In this document: positions 33,491-44,934 of the stretch, piece after piece
Layout of the letters: every line of letters starts with the position of its first letter
How positions within the stretch are numbered: position 1 is the stretch's first letter
Source of the DNA: Croceicoccus mobilis
GTDB taxonomy: Bacteria > Pseudomonadota > Alphaproteobacteria > Sphingomonadales > Sphingomonadaceae
Reading direction: 5' to 3'
DNA length: 64,000 bases
Assembly (NCBI RefSeq): GCF_001661965.1
Contig: NZ_LYWZ01000025.1
Location: 1 to 64,000, forward strand
The notes under the pieces: generated by a model
What the model saw: the letters and a program-made list of their open reading frames with translations, nothing else
Databases searched by the model: none
What the model was told of the DNA's origin: nothing
Program-made: the position numbers and the translations under genes

Positions 33491-33961
33491 ATGTCACGTC
33501 GTCGTCGCCCCGAAAAGCGCGTCATCCTGCCGGATCCCAAGTATGGTGATCAGGTCCTGTCGAAGTTCATGAACAACCTCATGCTCGACGGCAAGAAGTC
33601 GGCTGCCGAGAAGATCGTCTATGGCGCCCTCGAAACCGTCGAGGCTCGCGCCAAGGCCGATCCGGTGCAGCTGTTCCACGATGCCCTTGGCAACGTGATG
33701 CCGCAGATCGAAGTCCGCAGCCGCCGCGTCGGTGGTGCGACCTACCAAGTTCCGGTCGAGGTTCGCCCCGAGCGTGCGCAGGCTCTGGCCATTCGCTGGC
33801 TGATCACCGCGGCCCGCAACCGCCCCGAGACCACCATGGCCGCCCGCCTGTCGGGTGAGCTGATGGATGCTTCGAACAACCGCGGCAACGCCGTGAAGAA
33901 GCGCGAAGACACCCACCGCATGGCCGACGCCAACCGCGCGTTCAGCCACTACCGCTGGTAA
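33491..33961 (+). CDS. rpsG: Ribosomal protein S7
   Basis: 156 residues, the standard length. S7 organises the head of the 30S subunit and often represses the str operon. [48 protein letters not shown] is the conserved start, and the protein ends in AFSHYRW. AAAGGAG at 33474-33480 lies 10 nt before ATG 33491, which overrules the in-frame codon at 33431 inside the hairpin. Confidence 0.99.
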   Translation: MSRRRRPEKRVILPDPKYGDQVLSKFMNNLMLDGKKSAAEKIVYGALETVEARAKADPVQLFHDALGNVMPQIEVRSRRVGGATYQVPVEVRPERAQALAIRWLITAARNRPETTMAARLSGELMDASNNRGNAVKKREDTHRMADANRAFSHYRW

Positions 33962-33970
33962 GACTTGTGG

Positions 33971-34014
33971 AAAGACGCGGTCGTCCGGGCTAAAAGCAGG
34001 GCGGCCGTGTCTTT
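33971..34014 (+). other. Hairpin between rpsG and fusA
   Basis: AAAGACGCGGTCGTCC and GGGCGGCCGTGTCTTT can form a 16-bp stem counting G-U pairs. It starts 9 nt after rpsG and has no T run. It is probably a processing or attenuation element rather than a full terminator. Confidence 0.55.
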
Positions 34015-34137
34015 CACCGGTCACATTTATCACTATATGGGGCGCATTCGGCTCCGTTGAGAGTCGACAGCAGAGCGAAGGCCGGGATCGGCACGCCACG
34101 CTGTTTAAAGCTTCATACTCACCCCGAGGAATTTTCC

Positions 34138-36231
34138 ATGGCCCGCGAATATCCGCTGGAACGCTACCGCAATATCGGCATCATGGCTCACATCGATGCT
34201 GGCAAGACCACCACGACCGAGCGGATCCTGTACTACACCGGCAAGTCCTACAAGATCGGCGAAGTCCACGACGGCGCCGCCACGATGGACTGGATGGAGC
34301 AGGAGCAGGAACGCGGCATCACGATCACGTCGGCTGCGACCACGACCTTCTGGGCCGCCGAAGATGGCCAGGGTCCGAAGCACCGCATCAACATCATCGA
34401 CACGCCCGGCCACGTCGACTTCACCATCGAAGTCGAGCGTTCGCTGCGCGTGCTGGACGGCGCGGTTGCGGTGTTCGACGGCGTTGCCGGTGTTGAGCCG
34501 CAGTCGGAAACCGTGTGGCGTCAGGCTGACAAGTATGGCGTTCCGCGCATGTGCTTCATCAACAAGCTGGATCGTACTGGCGCGGATTTCTATTACTGCG
34601 TGCAGTCGATTATCGATCGTCTCGGCGCAACCCCGCTGGTCCTCTATCTCCCGATCGGCGCGGAAAGCGACCTGCAGGGTGTTGTCGATCTGGTGAACAA
34701 CCGTGGTATCGTCTGGGAAAATGACGGTCTGGGCGCGACGTTCAATTACGTCGACATTCCGGAAGACCTTGCCGATAAGGCTGCTGAATACCGTGAGAAG
34801 CTGATCGAGACCGCCGTCGAACAGGACGATGCGATCATGGAAGCCTACCTCGAAGGCGAAGAGCCTGATGCGGCGACGCTGAAGAAGCTGATCCGCAAGG
34901 GCACCATGGCGCGTGATTTCGTTCCCGTGCTGTGCGGTTCGGCCTTCAAGAACAAGGGCGTCCAGCCCCTCCTCGACGCGGTGGTTGACTACATGCCGTC
35001 GCCGCTCGACGTTCCGGCCATCGAAGGCGTTCTGCCCGACAGCGACGAGAAGGACACGCGTCCTTCATCGGACGATGCTCCCTTCGCCGCACTTGCGTTC
35101 AAGATCATGAACGACCCGTTCGTCGGTTCGCTCACCTTCACCCGCATCTATTCGGGCAAGCTCACCAAGGGTTCGGTTCTGAACTCGGTGAAGGAGAAGA
35201 AGGAAAAGGTCGGCCGCATGCTGCTGATGCACTCCAACAATCGTGAGGACATCGAAGAAGCTTACGCTGGCGACATCGTCGCTCTGGCAGGCATGAAGGA
35301 CACGACCACCGGCGACACGCTGTGTGATCCTGCGAAGCCGATCATCCTCGAGCGCATGGAGTTCCCCGAGCCGGTCATCGAACTGTCGGTGGAGCCGAAG
35401 ACCAAGGCCGACCAGGAAAAGATGGGCGTTGCCCTCAACCGCCTGGCTGCTGAGGATCCTTCGTTCCGCGTTTCAACCGACCACGAGTCGGGTCAGACCA
35501 TCATCAAGGGCATGGGCGAGCTTCACCTCGACATTCTCGTCGATCGCATGAAGCGCGAGTTCAAGGTCGAAGCGAATGTTGGTGCGCCGCAGGTGGCTTA
35601 CCGCGAATATCTCGCGAAGCCGGTTGACGTTGACTACACCCACAAGAAGCAGTCGGGTGGATCGGGTCAGTTCGGCCGCGTCAAGGTCAAGGTCACCCCC
35701 GGTGAGCGCGGTCAGGGCTTTGTCTTCGAAGACAACATCAAAGGCGGTAACATTCCGAAGGAATATATCCCCGCGATCGAAAAGGGTCTTCGTGAGCAGG
35801 CCGAAGGCGGCTATCTGGTCGGCTTCCCGATTATTGACTTCACCGTCGAGCTTTACGACGGCGCTTACCACGACGTCGACTCGAGCGCGATCGCATTCGA
35901 AATCGCCGGTCGCGGTGCGATGCGCGAGATCGCGCAAAAGTCGGGTATCAAGCTGCTCGAACCGATCATGAAGGTGGAAGTCATTACCCCCGAGGATTAC
36001 CTCGGCGACGTGATCGGTGACATCAACAGCCGTCGTGGTCAGATCCAGGGCACCGATACGCGCGGTAACGCGCAGGCCGTTGAAGCCAACGTGCCGCTGG
36101 CGAACATGTTCGGGTACGTGAATGAGCTGCGTTCCTTCACTCAGGGCCGTGCGCAGTACACGATGCAGTTCAGCCACTATGACGAGGTTCCGGCAAATGT
36201 CGCAGCCGAGGTCAAGGAGAAGCTTGCGTAA
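34138..36231 (+). CDS. fusA: Translation elongation factor G
   Basis: 697 residues, full length. EF-G drives translocation on the ribosome by GTP hydrolysis. GTPase motifs are present: [13 protein letters not shown] (G1), GITITSAA (G2), DTPGHVDF (G3), [13 protein letters not shown] (G4) and [10 protein letters not shown] (G5). Domain IV contains YRE...[19 protein letters not shown] 34138 follows CGAGGA; the longer frame from 34057 covers untranslated leader. It lies between rpsG and tuf as in the canonical str operon. Confidence 0.99.
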   Translation: MAREYPLERYRNIGIMAHIDAGKTTTTERILYYTGKSYKIGEVHDGAATMDWMEQEQERGITITSAATTTFWAAEDGQGPKHRINIIDTPGHVDFTIEVERSLRVLDGAVAVFDGVAGVEPQSETVWRQADKYGVPRMCFINKLDRTGADFYYCVQSIIDRLGATPLVLYLPIGAESDLQGVVDLVNNRGIVWENDGLGATFNYVDIPEDLADKAAEYREKLIETAVEQDDAIMEAYLEGEEPDAATLKKLIRKGTMARDFVPVLCGSAFKNKGVQPLLDAVVDYMPSPLDVPAIEGVLPDSDEKDTRPSSDDAPFAALAFKIMNDPFVGSLTFTRIYSGKLTKGSVLNSVKEKKEKVGRMLLMHSNNREDIEEAYAGDIVALAGMKDTTTGDTLCDPAKPIILERMEFPEPVIELSVEPKTKADQEKMGVALNRLAAEDPSFRVSTDHESGQTIIKGMGELHLDILVDRMKREFKVEANVGAPQVAYREYLAKPVDVDYTHKKQSGGSGQFGRVKVKVTPGERGQGFVFEDNIKGGNIPKEYIPAIEKGLREQAEGGYLVGFPIIDFTVELYDGAYHDVDSSAIAFEIAGRGAMREIAQKSGIKLLEPIMKVEVITPEDYLGDVIGDINSRRGQIQGTDTRGNAQAVEANVPLANMFGYVNELRSFTQGRAQYTMQFSHYDEVPANVAAEVKEKLA

Positions 36232-36336
36232 GCAATCCTAACGGTCTAGGGGCGGCGCCTGATTCAGCGGGTGCCGTCTCTGTCCCGCCTACAATCAAAC
36301 ACGATCAATAGATCCAGACGAACAGAGGTTTTTAAA

Positions 36337-37527
36337 ATGGCGAAAGCTAAGTTTGAGCGGAACAAGCCGCACTGCAACATCGGCACCATCGGTCACGTCG
36401 ACCACGGCAAGACCACGCTGACCGCAGCGATCACCAAGGTGCTTGCTGAAGAATTCGGCGGCGCCGCCGTTGACTTCGCAAACATCGACAAGGCTCCCGA
36501 AGAGCGTGAGCGCGGCATCACCATCTCGACCGCACACGTCGAGTATGAGACCGACGCACGTCACTACGCGCACGTCGACTGCCCGGGGCACGCCGACTAT
36601 GTGAAGAACATGATCACCGGTGCCGCCCAGATGGACGGCGCGATCCTCGTGGTGAACGCAGCGGACGGCCCGATGCCCCAGACCCGTGAGCACATCCTGC
36701 TCGCTCGTCAGGTCGGTGTTCCCGCTCTCGTCGTGTTCATGAACAAGGTCGACCAGGTCGACGATCCGGAACTGCTCGAGCTCGTTGAGCTGGAGATCCG
36801 TGAGCTTCTCTCGAGCTACGACTTCCCGGGCGACGATATTCCGATCGTTGCAGGTTCGGCTCTCGCAGCTCTCGAAGGCCGCGACGACGAAATCGGCAAG
36901 AACAAGATCCTCGAGCTGATGAAGGCCGTGGATGACTACATCCCGCAGCCCGCGCGTCCGGTCGACAAGCCGTTCCTGATGCCCGTGGAAGACGTGTTCT
37001 CGATCTCGGGTCGTGGTACGGTTGTGACCGGCCGCGTCGAAACCGGCATCGTGAAGGTCGGCGAGGAAGTCGAGATCGTTGGCCTCAAGGATACCCGCAA
37101 GACCACAGTCACCGGTGTGGAAATGTTCCGCAAGCTGCTCGACCAGGGCGAAGCTGGCGACAACATCGGCGCACTGGTTCGCGGCGTTGCCCGTGAAGAC
37201 GTCGAGCGTGGCCAGGTTCTCTGCAAGCCCGGTTCGGTCAACCCGCACACCGAGTTCAGCGCAGAAGTCTACGTCCTGTCGAAGGACGAAGGTGGCCGTC
37301 ACACGCCGTTCTTCGCGAACTATCGTCCGCAGTTCTACTTCCGCACCACCGACGTGACCGGCGAAGTGATCCTTCCCGAAGGCACCGAGATGGTCATGCC
37401 CGGTGACAACGTCACCATCGGCGTGAAGCTGATCGCTCCGATCGCGATGGACGAAGGTCTGCGCTTCGCAATCCGTGAAGGTGGCCGTACCGTCGGTTCG
37501 GGGGTTGTCAGCACCATCACGAAGTAA
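36337..37527 (+). CDS. tuf: Translation elongation factor Tu
   Basis: 396 residues, full length. EF-Tu brings aminoacyl-tRNA to the ribosome. GTPase motifs are [38 protein letters not shown] and GSALAALEG; domains 2 and 3 follow, with the C-terminal [20 protein letters not shown] lies before ATG 36337. Only one tuf copy is in the window; many proteobacteria have a second. Confidence 0.99.
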   Translation: MAKAKFERNKPHCNIGTIGHVDHGKTTLTAAITKVLAEEFGGAAVDFANIDKAPEERERGITISTAHVEYETDARHYAHVDCPGHADYVKNMITGAAQMDGAILVVNAADGPMPQTREHILLARQVGVPALVVFMNKVDQVDDPELLELVELEIRELLSSYDFPGDDIPIVAGSALAALEGRDDEIGKNKILELMKAVDDYIPQPARPVDKPFLMPVEDVFSISGRGTVVTGRVETGIVKVGEEVEIVGLKDTRKTTVTGVEMFRKLLDQGEAGDNIGALVRGVAREDVERGQVLCKPGSVNPHTEFSAEVYVLSKDEGGRHTPFFANYRPQFYFRTTDVTGEVILPEGTEMVMPGDNVTIGVKLIAPIAMDEGLRFAIREGGRTVGSGVVSTITK

Positions 37528-37540
37528 TATAGGCCTGCTC

Positions 37541-37567
37541 GCCGGCAGGGAGTGATTCCCTGCCGGC
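37541..37567 (+). other. Perfect hairpin after tuf
   Basis: GCCGGCAGGGA (37541-37551) pairs with TCCCTGCCGGC (37557-37567) around a 5-nt loop, 13 nt after the tuf stop. It lacks a T run of its own and precedes a second hairpin that has one. Confidence 0.65.
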
Positions 37568-37605
37568 CAGGTTTCGCCGGTTCGCCGGCAACGAATTTTC
37601 GGGGG

Positions 37606-37654
37606 CCGCCCCTTTTCCTGGCAACAGGCAAGGTGGGGCGGACCTTCTTTTTTT
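37606..37654 (+). terminator. Probable terminator between the str and S10 blocks
   Basis: CCGCCCC (37606-37612) pairs with GGGGCGG (37635-37641) across a 22-nt loop, followed by CTTTTTTT at 37647-37654. Read-through or a promoter in the short gap would be needed for rpsJ, whose ATG is 50 nt further on. Confidence 0.6.
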
Positions 37655-37703
37655 AGAGGTTGCTGAAAAGTGATCTCACGGCTCTTTCGCATCGGTATTG
37701 GAC

Positions 37704-38015
37704 ATGGAAGCTCAGAATATCCGCATTCGCCTTAAGGCGTTCGACCATCGCGTTCTCGACACCGCAACCGGTGAGATCGCCGAAACCGCCCGTCGCACGG
37801 GCGCGCTGATCCGGGGCCCCATTCCGCTGCCGACGCGTATTGAGAAGTTCACCGTGAACCGCGGTCCGCACATCGACAAGAAGTCGCGCGAGCAGTTCGA
37901 GGTCCGTACCTATAAGCGTCTGCTCGATATCGTGCAGCCGAATGCCCAGACGGTCGATGCCCTGATGAAGCTCGACCTTGCTGCTGGCGTCAATGTCGAG
38001 ATCAAGCTGGCCTGA
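37704..38015 (+). CDS. rpsJ: Ribosomal protein S10
   Basis: 103 residues, full length. S10 belongs to the 30S head and, as NusE, also to antitermination complexes. [58 protein letters not shown] and [17 protein letters not shown] are family hallmarks. ATG 37704 matches the family start; a TTG two codons upstream is in frame but unneeded. First gene of the S10 block, then a 297-nt gap to rplC. Confidence 0.99.
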   Translation: MEAQNIRIRLKAFDHRVLDTATGEIAETARRTGALIRGPIPLPTRIEKFTVNRGPHIDKKSREQFEVRTYKRLLDIVQPNAQTVDALMKLDLAAGVNVEIKLA

Positions 38016-38194
38016 TAGGCCGCGGGTCTCGCGGAAGGCCTGAGAGGGCTTTCGCAGACATCGGGATACCGCCGGAGTGTCGTTTTTCGAAGCGACATTA
38101 TGCTCCGGGCCGCGTCCCCCGTCTTGCTTCCACCTTCTGGGGTGAGAGCATCCAGCCCGGACGGGGCGACGTTTCGAAATATCGGGCTGAGAAT

Positions 38195-38222
38195 AGCCGT
38201 GGCGGCATATGTCTCCACGGCT
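38195..38222 (+). other. Hairpin in the rpsJ-rplC gap
   Basis: AGCCGTGG (38195-38202) pairs with CCACGGCT (38215-38222), loop 12 nt. The gap of 297 nt is unusually long for this gene pair and holds no coding sequence, so this may be a control point; no promoter was identified. Confidence 0.45.
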
Positions 38223-38312
38223 CTTCACGCACCAGGGGGATGGTCCCTCGAGTGCCTCTGTCACCGGGCCTATGGCGAATGGTCGCTATGCCCATGTTTA
38301 GGAGTTTTGATC

Positions 38313-39167
38313 ATGCGCACCGGCGTGATCGCCAAGAAAGTCGGGATGACCCGCCTGTTCCAGGAGGACGGTCGGCACGTGCCCGTTACCGTTCTGGCGC
38401 TGGAAGATTGTCAGGTCGTTTCGCACCGCACCCTGGACCGCGACGGATACGTCGCCGTGCAGCTCGGTGCTGGTGAGGCGAAGCAGAAGAACGTGGCCAA
38501 GCCGCAGCGTGAGCATTTTGCGAAGGCTGAGGTTGCACTCAAGATGAAGGTGGCGGAATTCCGCCTTGAGGACGAAGAGGGTCTCCTTCCCGTCGGCTCG
38601 TCGATCTCGGCTGAGCATTTCATCGCGGGCCAAAAGGTGGACATCACCGGCCACACCCAGGGTAAGGGCTTTGCCGGCGCCATGAAGCGTTGGGGCTTCG
38701 GCGGTCTGCGTGCCACCCACGGCGTTTCGCTCTCGCACCGTTCGCACGGTTCGACGGGTAACCGCCAGGATCCGGGTCGCGTGTTCAAGAACAAGAAGAT
38801 GGCCGGCCACATGGGCGACCGTCAGCGCACCCAGCAGAACCTGGAAGTCGTGCGCACCGACGCCGACCGCGGCCTGATTTTCGTCAAGGGCTCGGTCCCG
38901 GGTGCGAAGAATGCATGGCTGCTCGTCTCCGACGCCGTGAAGCTGCCGCTTCCCGAGGGTGTTCCGTTCCCCGGTGCAGTTCTCGAGAAGAAGGGCACTG
39001 CTCCCGAGCATGATGAAGCGCCGGCCGGTATGGTCGAAGGTGCTGCAGAGCATGAAGTGCAGACGGAAGTTTCGGCCGAGCAGCAGGAAACCCTGCTGAA
39101 CGAGCAGGAAGCCGGTGCCGACACCGAAAACAACGCTGCCGATGGCGGCGAGAACAAGGAGGGCTGA
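38313..39167 (+). CDS. rplC: Ribosomal protein L3 with acidic C-terminal extension
   Basis: 284 residues, against about 210 in E. coli. L3 reaches the peptidyl transferase centre. The core is standard ([79 protein letters not shown]). After about residue 230 comes an Ala/Glu-rich tail ([21 protein letters not shown]...) rich in acidic residues and probably disordered. TAGGAG lies upstream of ATG 38313. Confidence 0.98.
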   Translation: MRTGVIAKKVGMTRLFQEDGRHVPVTVLALEDCQVVSHRTLDRDGYVAVQLGAGEAKQKNVAKPQREHFAKAEVALKMKVAEFRLEDEEGLLPVGSSISAEHFIAGQKVDITGHTQGKGFAGAMKRWGFGGLRATHGVSLSHRSHGSTGNRQDPGRVFKNKKMAGHMGDRQRTQQNLEVVRTDADRGLIFVKGSVPGAKNAWLLVSDAVKLPLPEGVPFPGAVLEKKGTAPEHDEAPAGMVEGAAEHEVQTEVSAEQQETLLNEQEAGADTENNAADGGENKEG

Positions 39168-39170
39168 TCC

Positions 39171-39797
39171 GTGAAGGTGAAGGTCCAGAAACTCGACGGC
39201 AAGGCGTCGGGCGACATCGAGCTGAACGACGACGTCTTCGGTCTCGAACCGCGTGAGGATATCCTCCATCGCGTTGTCACCTGGCAGCTTTGGAACCGTC
39301 GCGCCACGGCCCGCCCGACGCGTGAGCGTTCGGACGTTGCCCGTACCGGCAAGAAGTGGGGTCGCCAGAAGGGCGGCGGCACGGCTCGTCACGGTGACCG
39401 CGCTGCTCCGATTTTCATCGGTGGTGGTAAGGCTCACGGTGCTCGCAAGCGCGATTTCGACATGTCGCTGAACAAGAAGGTCCGCTCGCTGGGTCTGCGT
39501 ATGGCGCTCTCGAGCAAGGCGAAGAACGACAATCTGTTTGTTCTCGACACGCTTGAGATGGCCGATGCCAAGACCAAGGCGCTGGCCGCCGACTTCGCCA
39601 AGCTGGGCTTCGGCAAGAAGGTTCTTGTGATCGACGGTGAGCAGGTCGAGGGCGGTTTCGCCAAGGCAGCCGGCAACCTCGTCGGCGTGGATGTGCTCCC
39701 CGCCGTGGGCGCCAATGTCTACGACATTCTCAACCACGACACGCTGGTGCTTACCCGCGCCGCTGTCGAAAAGCTGGAGGCACGTTTCAATGGCTAA
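39171..39797 (+). CDS. rplD: Ribosomal protein L4
   Basis: 208 residues. L4 lines the peptide exit tunnel; in E. coli it also represses the S10 operon. [57 protein letters not shown] is the conserved tunnel loop. The start is GTG 39171, 3 nt after the rplC stop, with AAGGAGG just upstream inside rplC. Confidence 0.98.
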   Translation: MKVKVQKLDGKASGDIELNDDVFGLEPREDILHRVVTWQLWNRRATARPTRERSDVARTGKKWGRQKGGGTARHGDRAAPIFIGGGKAHGARKRDFDMSLNKKVRSLGLRMALSSKAKNDNLFVLDTLEMADAKTKALAADFAKLGFGKKVLVIDGEQVEGGFAKAAGNLVGVDVLPAVGANVYDILNHDTLVLTRAAVEKLEARFNG

Positions 39798-40104
39798 GGC
39801 TAAGGAAATCGACGTCCGGCATTACGACGTGATCGTTGCGCCGCACATCACCGAGAAGGCCACGCTTCTCTCGGAGAATAACGCGGTCGTCTTCAAGGTC
39901 GCCAATGACGCTACCAAGCCGCAGATCAAGGCTGCGGTCGAAGCGTTGTTCGACGTGAAGGTCACGGGCGTGAACACCATCGTCCAGAAGGGCAAGACCA
40001 AGCGCTGGAAGGGTGCACCCTACAAGCGCACCGATGTGAAGAAGGCGATCGTAACCCTGGCCGAAGGCCAGTCGATCGATGTCACCGAAGGCGTACGGGG
40101 CTAA
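39790..40104 (+). CDS. rplW: Ribosomal protein L23
   Basis: 104 residues. L23 sits at the tunnel exit and docks trigger factor and [83 protein letters not shown] is typical. ATG 39790 overlaps the end of rplD by 8 nt. Confidence 0.98.
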   Translation: MAKAKEIDVRHYDVIVAPHITEKATLLSENNAVVFKVANDATKPQIKAAVEALFDVKVTGVNTIVQKGKTKRWKGAPYKRTDVKKAIVTLAEGQSIDVTEGVRG

Positions 40105-40106
40105 TC

Positions 40107-40943
40107 ATGGCACTCAAGAACTATAAACCGACGAGCCCGGCCCGCCGCGGCCTCGTGCTGGTCGACAAGTCGGGGCTCTACAAGGGCAAGCCCGTCAAGT
40201 CGCTCACCGAGGGTAAGCGCAAGACCGGTGGCCGTAACAACAAGGGTCATGTCACCTCGCGTGGCATTGGCGGCGGTCACAAGCAGAAGTACCGCTACAT
40301 CGACTTCAAGCGCCGGAAGTGGGACATGCCCGCTACCGTCGAGCGCATGGAGTATGACCCCAACCGCACCGCGTTCATCGCGCTGATCAAGTATGAGGAT
40401 GGCGAACAGGCCTATATCCTCGCACCTCAGCGTCTTGCCGTGGGTGACACTGTCGTGGCAGCCGAGAAGGCCGACACCAAGCCTGGCAATGCCATGCTGC
40501 TGTCGACCATGCCGGTCGGTACGATCTGTCACAACCTCGAGATGAAGCCGGGCAAGGGCGGCCAGATCGCTCGTTCGGCAGGTGCCTATGCGCAGATCGT
40601 CGGTCGTGACCGCGGTCTTGTGATCGTGCGCCTCAACTCGGGCGAGCAGCGCTACCTGCGTGGCGATTGCATGGGTACGGTTGGCGCGGTCTCGAACCCC
40701 GACAACTCGAACCAGACCCTCGCCAAGGCCGGTCGTCGTCGCTGGATGGGCAAGCGCCCGCTGACCCGCGGCGTCGCCAAGAACCCGGTCGACCACCCGC
40801 ACGGTGGTGGTGAAGGCCGCACCTCGGGTGGCCGTCATCCGGTTACCCCGTGGGGCAAGCCGACCAAGGGTGCCCGCACGCGTAACAACAAGCAGACGGA
40901 CAAGATGATCATCCGGTCCCGTCACGCGAAGAAGAAGAGGTAA
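40107..40943 (+). CDS. rplB: Ribosomal protein L2
   Basis: 278 residues, full length. L2 is needed for subunit joining and peptidyl transfer. [54 protein letters not shown] and [30 protein letters not shown] (with the conserved His in HPHGGGEG) are present. It starts 2 nt after rplW. Confidence 0.99.
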   Translation: MALKNYKPTSPARRGLVLVDKSGLYKGKPVKSLTEGKRKTGGRNNKGHVTSRGIGGGHKQKYRYIDFKRRKWDMPATVERMEYDPNRTAFIALIKYEDGEQAYILAPQRLAVGDTVVAAEKADTKPGNAMLLSTMPVGTICHNLEMKPGKGGQIARSAGAYAQIVGRDRGLVIVRLNSGEQRYLRGDCMGTVGAVSNPDNSNQTLAKAGRRRWMGKRPLTRGVAKNPVDHPHGGGEGRTSGGRHPVTPWGKPTKGARTRNNKQTDKMIIRSRHAKKKR

Positions 40944-40948
40944 GACCC

Positions 40949-41224
40949 ATGGCACGTTCGCTTCGCAAGGGTCCGTTCGTCGAGCTGTCGCTGCTTAAGA
41001 AAGCAGAAGACGCGCAGGAAAAGAATAGCCACGCGCCGATCAAGACCTGGTCGCGCCGCTCGACGGTCCTGCCGCAGTTCGTTGGTCTGACGTTCAACGT
41101 CTACAACGGTCAGAAGTTCATCCCCGTGTCCGTCAATGAGGACATGGTCGGCCACAAGCTCGGCGAGTTCGCACCCACGCGCAACTTCCCGGGTCACGCC
41201 GCAGACAAGAAGGGCAAGCGCTGA
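40949..41224 (+). CDS. rpsS: Ribosomal protein S19
   Basis: 91 residues. S19 lies in the 30S head near S13. [77 protein letters not shown] is the family sequence. It starts 5 nt after rplB, and its stop overlaps the rplV start by 1 nt. Confidence 0.99.
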   Translation: MARSLRKGPFVELSLLKKAEDAQEKNSHAPIKTWSRRSTVLPQFVGLTFNVYNGQKFIPVSVNEDMVGHKLGEFAPTRNFPGHAADKKGKR

Positions 41225-41601
41225 TGAGCAAGCAGAAAGCTCCGCGCCGCGTTGCCGATAACGAGGCTCTGGCAGTCGGGACCACGATCCGTGGCTCGGC
41301 ACAGAAGCTGAACCTCGTTGCTGGTCTTATCCGCGGCAAGAAGGCCGAGGAGGCGATGAACATCCTCGCTTTCTCGAGCAAGGCAATGGCTGTCGACGCA
41401 CGCAAGGTGCTCGCTAGCGCAATCGCCAACGCCGAGAACAACCACAACCTGGACGTCGATGCCCTGGTCGTTGCTGAGGCATCGGTCGGCAAGTCGATCA
41501 CCATGAAGCGTTTCCACACGCGGGGCCGTGGCAAGTCCACGCGCATCTTGAAGCCGTTCAGCCGGCTGCGCATTGTGGTTCGTGAAGTCGAGGAGGCCTG
41601 A
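41224..41601 (+). CDS. rplV: Ribosomal protein L22
   Basis: 125 residues. L22 forms part of the exit tunnel and its beta hairpin is a macrolide resistance site. [51 protein letters not shown] and [25 protein letters not shown] are conserved. A 1-nt overlap with rpsS suggests translational coupling. Confidence 0.98.
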   Translation: MSKQKAPRRVADNEALAVGTTIRGSAQKLNLVAGLIRGKKAEEAMNILAFSSKAMAVDARKVLASAIANAENNHNLDVDALVVAEASVGKSITMKRFHTRGRGKSTRILKPFSRLRIVVREVEEA

Positions 41602-41603
41602 TC

Positions 41604-42299
41604 ATGGGTCATAAATCCAATCCGATCGGTCTGCGTCTTCAGATCAACCGCACTTGGGAAAGCCGCTGGTACGCCGAAGGGCGCGACTATGCCGGCCTGC
41701 TCAAGGAAGACATCGAGATCCGCAAGTTCATCATCGACTCGCTGCCGCAGGCCGCGATCTCGAAGGTGGTCATCGAGCGTCCGGCCAAGCTGTGCCGCAT
41801 CTCGATTTACGCGGCTCGCCCCGGTGTCATCATCGGCAAGAAGGGTGCGGACATCGAAAAGCTGCGCTCGAAGCTGGCCAAGATGACCGACAGCGAAGTG
41901 AAGCTGAACATCGTTGAGATCCGCAAGCCGGAAATCGACGCCAAGCTCGTCGCTCAGGGCATCGCCGATCAGCTGATCCGCCGCGTGGCTTTCCGCCGCG
42001 CGATGAAGCGCGCGATGCAGTCCGCCATGCGTCTGGGTGCCGATGGCATCAAGATCATGTGCGGTGGCCGTCTCGGCGGCGCTGAAATCGCCCGCGTCGA
42101 GCAGTATCGTGAAGGCCGCGTGCCGCTTCACACGCTGCGCGCCAACATCGACTATGCCGAAGCCGAGGCGCTGACCGCTTATGGCATCATCGGCATCAAG
42201 GTGTGGATCTTCAAGGGAGAGATCCTTGGCCATGACCCCATGGCTCAGGACCGTCTGATGATGGAGGCCCAGACCTCCGGCGTGCGTCCGGCGCGCTGA
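41604..42299 (+). CDS. rpsC: Ribosomal protein S3
   Basis: 231 residues. S3 lines the mRNA entry channel. [25 protein letters not shown] is the start, the KH domain has [20 protein letters not shown], and the C-terminal half has [35 protein letters not shown]. It starts 2 nt after rplV. Confidence 0.99.
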   Translation: MGHKSNPIGLRLQINRTWESRWYAEGRDYAGLLKEDIEIRKFIIDSLPQAAISKVVIERPAKLCRISIYAARPGVIIGKKGADIEKLRSKLAKMTDSEVKLNIVEIRKPEIDAKLVAQGIADQLIRRVAFRRAMKRAMQSAMRLGADGIKIMCGGRLGGAEIARVEQYREGRVPLHTLRANIDYAEAEALTAYGIIGIKVWIFKGEILGHDPMAQDRLMMEAQTSGVRPAR

Positions 42300-42322
42300 G
42301 ATAGGGACTTAAGGTAAGAGCA

Positions 42323-42757
42323 ATGCTGCAACCGAAAAAAACCAAGTTCCGCAAGGCGTTCAAGGGCAAGATCCATGGCAACGCCAAGGGCGGCTCGGAT
42401 CTGAACTTCGGCTCGTACGGGCTGAAGGCGATGGAGCCGGAGCGGATCACCGCACGCCAGATCGAGGCGGCTCGCCGCGCGATCACGCGTCACATCAAGC
42501 GCCAGGGTCGTCTCTGGATCCGCGTCTTCCCGGACGTGCCGGTTTCGAAGAAGCCTGCCGAAGTCCGTCAGGGTAAGGGCAAGGGTTCGGTCGAATACTG
42601 GGCAGCCCGCGTGAAGCCCGGCCGCATCCTGTTCGAGCTGGACGGCGTTGCCGGTCCGCTTGCTGCAGAAGCGTTCGAGCGTGCTGCGATGAAGCTGCCG
42701 ATCAAGACGAAGGTCGTTGCCCGTCTCGGCGACACCTCGCACCTCGGAGGCGAATAA
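42323..42757 (+). CDS. rplP: Ribosomal protein L16
   Basis: 144 residues. L16 helps position A-site t[93 protein letters not shown] is canonical. Its stop overlaps the rpmC start by 1 nt. Confidence 0.99.
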   Translation: MLQPKKTKFRKAFKGKIHGNAKGGSDLNFGSYGLKAMEPERITARQIEAARRAITRHIKRQGRLWIRVFPDVPVSKKPAEVRQGKGKGSVEYWAARVKPGRILFELDGVAGPLAAEAFERAAMKLPIKTKVVARLGDTSHLGGE

Positions 42758-42960
42758 TGGCGAACAAGACTGAAGACCTGCGCGCCAAGAGCGACGATCA
42801 GCTGACCGCTGATCTCACCGATCTCAAGCGTGAGGCGTTCAACCTGCGCTTCCAGGCTGCGACCAACCAGATCGAGCGTCCCGCTCGCATCAAGGAAGTC
42901 CGCCGCGAGATTGCGCGCATCAAGACGCTGCAGGGCGAACGCGCCCGCGCAGCGAACTAA
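42757..42960 (+). CDS. rpmC: Ribosomal protein L29
   Basis: 67 residues. L29 is a small helical protein near the tunnel exit. [54 protein letters not shown] matches the family. Read between rplP and rpsQ. Confidence 0.97.
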   Translation: MANKTEDLRAKSDDQLTADLTDLKREAFNLRFQAATNQIERPARIKEVRREIARIKTLQGERARAAN

Positions 42961-42971
42961 GGAGCAACCAC

Positions 42972-43262
42972 ATGCCCAAGCGTATCCTGATCGGGACGGT
43001 TGTTTCCGACAAGACCGACAAGACCGTGGTCGTGAAGGTCGAGCGCAAGGTGAGGCACCCGCTTTACGGGAAGATCATCCGCCGCTCGAAGAAGTATCAC
43101 GCTCACGATGAAGAGAATGCCTACCGCCCCGGCGAGTGGGTTCGCATCGAAGAGACGAAGCCGATCTCGAAGCTGAAGACGTGGAAGGTCATCGACCGCG
43201 TCGGTGGACAGGCGGACGTTGCAATCGAAGCAGATCTCGACGTCGAGGCCGCAGGCAACTAA
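42972..43262 (+). CDS. rpsQ: Ribosomal protein S17
   Basis: 96 residues. S17 binds the 5' domain of 16S r[51 protein letters not shown]...[24 protein letters not shown] is characteristic, and the acidic tail ([10 protein letters not shown]) is slightly longer than usual. AAGGAG lies just upstream. Confidence 0.98.
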   Translation: MPKRILIGTVVSDKTDKTVVVKVERKVRHPLYGKIIRRSKKYHAHDEENAYRPGEWVRIEETKPISKLKTWKVIDRVGGQADVAIEADLDVEAAGN

Positions 43263-43331
43263 GGGCGCCTGCAGTAGAGTTTTGGAACTGCCGGACATGT
43301 TCCGGCAAGCCGAGTAGAAGGAACCGGATCC

Positions 43332-43700
43332 ATGATCCAGATGCAGTCAAACCTTGACGTTGCTGACAACAGCGGCGCCAAGCGCGTCCAGTGCATCAAG
43401 GTGCTGGGCGGATCGAAGCGCCGCACCGCGAGCGTTGGCGACGTGATCGTCGTTTCCGTCAAGGAGGCGCAGCCCCGTGCCAAGGTGAAGAAGGGCGACG
43501 TGCACCGTGCCGTCATCGTCCGCACCAAGAAGGACGTTCGTCGTCCCGATGGCAGCGTCATTCGTTTCGATTCGAACGCCGCCGTTCTCGTTAACAAGAG
43601 CGAGGAGCCGATCGGCACCCGTATCTTCGGCCCCGTCGTCCGCGAACTGCGCGGCAAGGGTTTCATGAAGATCATCTCGCTTGCGCCGGAGGTGCTGTAA
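43332..43700 (+). CDS. rplN: Ribosomal protein L14
   Basis: 122 residues, exact family length. L14 forms part of the inter-subunit bridge. [46 protein letters not shown] and [28 protein letters not shown] are canonical. The 69-nt gap before it contains a hairpin, TGCCGGA (43289-43295) with TCCGGCA (43301-43307). First gene of the spc block. Confidence 0.99.
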   Translation: MIQMQSNLDVADNSGAKRVQCIKVLGGSKRRTASVGDVIVVSVKEAQPRAKVKKGDVHRAVIVRTKKDVRRPDGSVIRFDSNAAVLVNKSEEPIGTRIFGPVVRELRGKGFMKIISLAPEVL

Positions 43701-44020
43701 TGGCTGCCGCGAAGATCAAGAAGGGCGATAGCGTCGTCGTGCTTTCGGGCAAGGACAAGGGCAAGACCGGTACGGTCGCCCAGGTCATGCCCAAGGACGG
43801 CAAGGTCGTGGTGGAAGGCGTCAACGTCATCACCCGTCACCGCAAGCCGACCCAGATGAACCCGCAGGGCGGCATCGACCGCGCTCCTGCACCGATGGCG
43901 ATCAGCAAGGTCGCCGTTGCCGATCCCAAGGACGGCAAGCCCACCCGTGTCCGCTTCGAAACGAAGGACGGCAAGAAGGTGCGCGTTGCCGTCAAGTCCG
44001 GGGAGACGATTGATGGCTGA
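43700..44020 (+). CDS. rplX: Ribosomal protein L24
   Basis: 106 residues. L24 starts 50S assembly. [55 protein letters not shown] contains the KOW motif. It overlaps rplN by 1 nt and rplE by 8 nt. Confidence 0.98.
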   Translation: MAAAKIKKGDSVVVLSGKDKGKTGTVAQVMPKDGKVVVEGVNVITRHRKPTQMNPQGGIDRAPAPMAISKVAVADPKDGKPTRVRFETKDGKKVRVAVKSGETIDG

Positions 44021-44591
44021 TTATACTCCGCGTCTTCGCACGAAGTACGACGAGGAAATCGTCAAGGCGATGACCGAGAAGTTCGGTTACGCCAACCGTT
44101 ACGAAGTTCCGAAGCTCGAGAAGATCACGCTTAACATGGGCGTGGGTGAAGCGAGCCAGGACAAGAAAAAGGTCCAGACCGCTGCGGCGGAAATGGAGCT
44201 GATCGCTGGCCAGAAGCCAGTGATCACCAAGGCGAAGAAGTCGATCGCGCAGTTTAAGCTGCGTGAAGGCATGCCGATCGGCTGCAAGGTTACCCTGCGC
44301 CGCGAACGCATGTTCGAATTCCTCGACCGTCTCGTCACGATCGCGATGCCCCGCATCCGAGACTTCCGCGGCCTCAACCCGAAGTCGTTCGACGGCCGTG
44401 GCAACTATGCCATGGGCCTGAAGGAGCAGATCATCTTTCCTGAGATCAGCTACGACCAGATCGACAAGGTGCGCGGCATGGACATCATCGTGACGACCAC
44501 CGCAAAGACCGATGACGAGGCGCGCGAACTGCTGCGTCTGTTCGGTTTCCCGTTCCCGGCTGAAGAGTCGGCAGAGAAGGAAGCGGCGTGA
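44013..44591 (+). CDS. rplE: Ribosomal protein L5
   Basis: 192 residues. L5 carries 5S rRNA into the 50S subunit. [66 protein letters not shown] and [30 protein letters not shown] are family motifs. ATG 44013 has GGGGAGA upstream; longer frames reach into rplX and are shadows. Confidence 0.99.
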   Translation: MADYTPRLRTKYDEEIVKAMTEKFGYANRYEVPKLEKITLNMGVGEASQDKKKVQTAAAEMELIAGQKPVITKAKKSIAQFKLREGMPIGCKVTLRRERMFEFLDRLVTIAMPRIRDFRGLNPKSFDGRGNYAMGLKEQIIFPEISYDQIDKVRGMDIIVTTTAKTDDEARELLRLFGFPFPAEESAEKEAA

Positions 44592-44617
44592 GCCGCTGAG
44601 AAAGAGAGCTTAAGTCC

Positions 44618-44923
44618 ATGGCGAAACTGAGTTCCGTGAACAAGAACGAGCGTCGCAAGAAGCTGGTTAAGCAGTACGCTAACCGCATTGCGAAGCTGAA
44701 GGCGATTGCTGACGACGAGTCGCTTGATGATGGCGAGCGTTGGCTTGCGCGTCTCAAGCTGGCCGAGGTTCCCCGTAATGCGAACCCGACCCGCGTGCGC
44801 AACCGTTGCACCACCACCGGCCGCCCGCGCGGCTATTACCGCAAGTTCGGCCTCAACCGTATCGAACTGCGTGACCTCGGCAACAAGGGCCTGATCCCGG
44901 GCCTGACCAAGTCGAGCTGGTGA
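44618..44923 (+). CDS. rpsN: Ribosomal protein S14
   Basis: 101 residues, the zinc-free long form of S14. [82 protein letters not shown] is typical; the CxxC pairs of the short zinc form are absent. Confidence 0.99.
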   Translation: MAKLSSVNKNERRKKLVKQYANRIAKLKAIADDESLDDGERWLARLKLAEVPRNANPTRVRNRCTTTGRPRGYYRKFGLNRIELRDLGNKGLIPGLTKSSW

Positions 44924-44934
44924 GGAATTAACCT

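Noticed and set aside
36295-37692. Long minus-strand open frame opposite tuf
   Set aside because: A composition shadow of a highly expressed gene: no ribosome site, no family and exact overlap with EF-Tu. The same applies to long frames opposite sucA, lpd, rplC and fliD.
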